A stretch of DNA of 36,132 bases from an uncultured Verrucomicrobiota bacterium (lineage in GTDB: Bacteria > Verrucomicrobiota > Verrucomicrobiia > Palsa-1439), in the NCBI GenBank assembly GCA_903847335.1, contig CAINDI010000104.1:1-36132 (forward strand), written 5' to 3'. A program made the position numbers and the translations under genes. Shown here in pieces: positions 35,071-36,132 of this stretch (its first letter is position 1; each line of letters begins with the position of its first letter). The notes beneath the pieces were generated by a model that had not been told where the DNA came from, did no database searches, and saw nothing but the letters and a program-made list of their open reading frames with translations.

Positions 35071-35129
35071 TCCGGATTATCGACTATCCGTCTAAGTTAT
35101 GTGACCACCAACCAGTAGACCGGTTCTGG

Positions 35130-35474
35130 TCAATTCGGCAGGGTAAGTTTTTCACTCGCCTGCACCACGGCGTCCCACTCCGTAACCGCATACCCATCGA
35201 TGGCGACAAATTGTACCTCCCCACCACCCTCGCGTAGTTTTTTGATTTGCGCGTATTCTGGCGACTGGTAAAAGGCTTTAGCGTTTTCCAGCGACGGAAA
35301 CTCGATGAGAACGATACGGAGTTTCTCCTCCGGCCCTTCCAACGTGACCATCTGGCCACCACGGGCGATAAACCGTCCGCCATATTTCCGAATCACACGT
35401 GGCGTGTGCCGCATGTACTCCTGATACGCATTTCTGTTCTGAACATTCACCCGAGCAACGATATAAGCAGCCAT
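35130..35474 (-). CDS. DUF1330-family protein
   Basis: A 114-aa protein of the DUF1330 dimeric alpha/beta-barrel fold: YIVARVNVQNRNAYQEYM, GGRFIARGG, LEGPEEKLRIVLIEFPSLENAKAFYQSPEYAQIK. Function is unknown in the family. An AAAGGA is placed well before the ATG at 35474. It converges with the QGAG-repeat gene; the 59-bp gap between them shows no strong terminator. Confidence 0.88.
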   Translation of the reverse strand: MAAYIVARVNVQNRNAYQEYMRHTPRVIRKYGGRFIARGGQMVTLEGPEEKLRIVLIEFPSLENAKAFYQSPEYAQIKKLREGGGEVQFVAIDGYAVTEWDAVVQASEKLTLPN

Positions 35475-35526
35475 TCAATATCCTTTCTGTTTTTCAGATG
35501 TGATAAACCTAAGGCCACACTGCTAC

Positions 35527-36132
35527 TTACCGGAACAGCCGCCGCACATCAGGCATCCGCACCGTGCCGGCAATGAGCGTCAACGCGTTCGCCGCGCCAC
35601 AGGCCACGCCGTACCGGACCGCTTCCGGCATCGCAATCCCCTGCTCCAACTTCCGGCAAATCCCCGCCAGCATCACATCACCGCTACCAGTCGGATTCAC
35701 CGGCGTAATGCGTGGCGGTTGGTAACGCCAAACTTCTTTACCAGTCACCAACCACGCCCCAGCCGCGCCATTCGTAACGACAATATTTTGCGCACCGCGC
35801 CGCACCAATTCCCGCGCGCCGGCCAAAATCTCCACTTTCCCTAGCGTGTTTTTCAACTCGTGCACATTCAACTTTGCAATCAGTGGCCGAAATTCCAGCA
35901 CGCCGAGCAACGGTTCGCGCTGCGAATCAATAATCACCGGCACGCCGCGCCGCGCAATCTCCCGGTAAATCTCCGGTGACGCTCCCGGCATCAACGCCCC
36001 GGCGATCACGACATATCGAGCTTTCGCCAGATTCCGGTCCAGTGTCCGAAAAAAATTCTGCCACGCCGCCCGCGTCGGCAACTGCGCTTCCTCAACTAAC
36101 TCCGTAATGGTACCGGTGGCGTGGTCAAATAA
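35527..36132 (-). CDS. 1-phosphofructokinase-type PfkB kinase, N-terminus beyond window
   Basis: The C-terminal 200 residues of a PfkB kinase that continue past the end of the window without a stop. The GTITEL segment, AGALMPGASPEIYREIARRG, a NVVTNGAAGAW strand and NPTGSGDVMLAGI (catalytic Asp in GSGD) match hexose-phosphate kinases of the FruK/LacC type. The substrate, fructose-1-phosphate or tagatose-6-phosphate, cannot be decided from this part. Any start at an internal TTG (36081) is not needed, since the frame stays open upstream. Confidence 0.85.
   Translation of the reverse strand, partial: LFDHATGTITELVEEAQLPTRAAWQNFFRTLDRNLAKARYVVIAGALMPGASPEIYREIARRGVPVIIDSQREPLLGVLEFRPLIAKLNVHELKNTLGKVEILAGARELVRRGAQNIVVTNGAAGAWLVTGKEVWRYQPPRITPVNPTGSGDVMLAGICRKLEQGIAMPEAVRYGVACGAANALTLIAGTVRMPDVRRLFR

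Noticed and set aside
35071-35129. Possible terminator between the convergent QGAG and DUF1330 genes
   Set aside because: Only a 5-bp stem (ACCAG/CTGGT) and no T-run; too weak to annotate.

Overview
The window looks like a chromosome segment from a Gram-negative, free-living or environmental bacterium of the PVC group, most likely Verrucomicrobiota. Support for this is three exosortase-type PEP-CTERM surface proteins, a Kdo transferase, a GH57 branching enzyme paired with a DUF4912 protein, and large TPR and HEAT repeat proteins. The phylum is an inference from gene content; no rRNA gene is present. CCGG, and especially the palindrome ACCGGT, is strongly over-represented in most of the sequence and gives a useful native signature.

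Layout. 1-475: the C-terminal remnant of a family-2 LPS-type glycosyltransferase. 472-3188 (minus): three PEP-CTERM genes, two of them translationally coupled, behind a 410-bp intergenic region that carries an imperfect 17-18 bp iteron array. 3600-7300 (plus): a GT-C membrane glycosyltransferase fused to TPRs, then purine nucleoside phosphorylase. 8313-8792 (minus): a lipoprotein with a SecD-like domain, coupled to an M23 peptidase. 8965-19026 (minus): a catabolic operon for sugar acids in the order 6-phosphogluconate dehydrogenase, a two-gene foreign-looking cassette (67-aa protein plus trypsin-like protein), PfkB/KDG-kinase-like kinase, LarA-family nickel racemase/epimerase, an 849-aa putative glycosidase, a beta-propeller and a GH4 glycosidase. 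19106-29900 (minus): a long co-directional run of housekeeping genes, namely lepA, lepB, a LON-domain protein, a DUF4912 protein, GH57, DUF167, waaA, a bacterial eRF1-like factor, a ferredoxin, a DUF721/DciA-like protein and a C39-like peptidase with TPRs. 29961-30042: tRNA-Leu(UAG). 30098-31424 (minus): a zinc-ribbon membrane protein and an L,D-transpeptidase. 31508-35070 (plus): an FHA membrane protein coupled to a 919-aa exported protein with about eleven QGAG repeats and C-terminal HEAT repeats. 35130-36132 (minus): a DUF1330 protein and a 1-phosphofructokinase-type kinase cut by the window edge.

The most interesting parts are the LarA/PfkB/Gnd sugar-acid operon with two unrecognised enzymes, the protease-like cassette spliced into it, and the FHA plus QGAG-repeat pair. 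No CRISPR array, insertion sequence, integrase or rRNA was seen.
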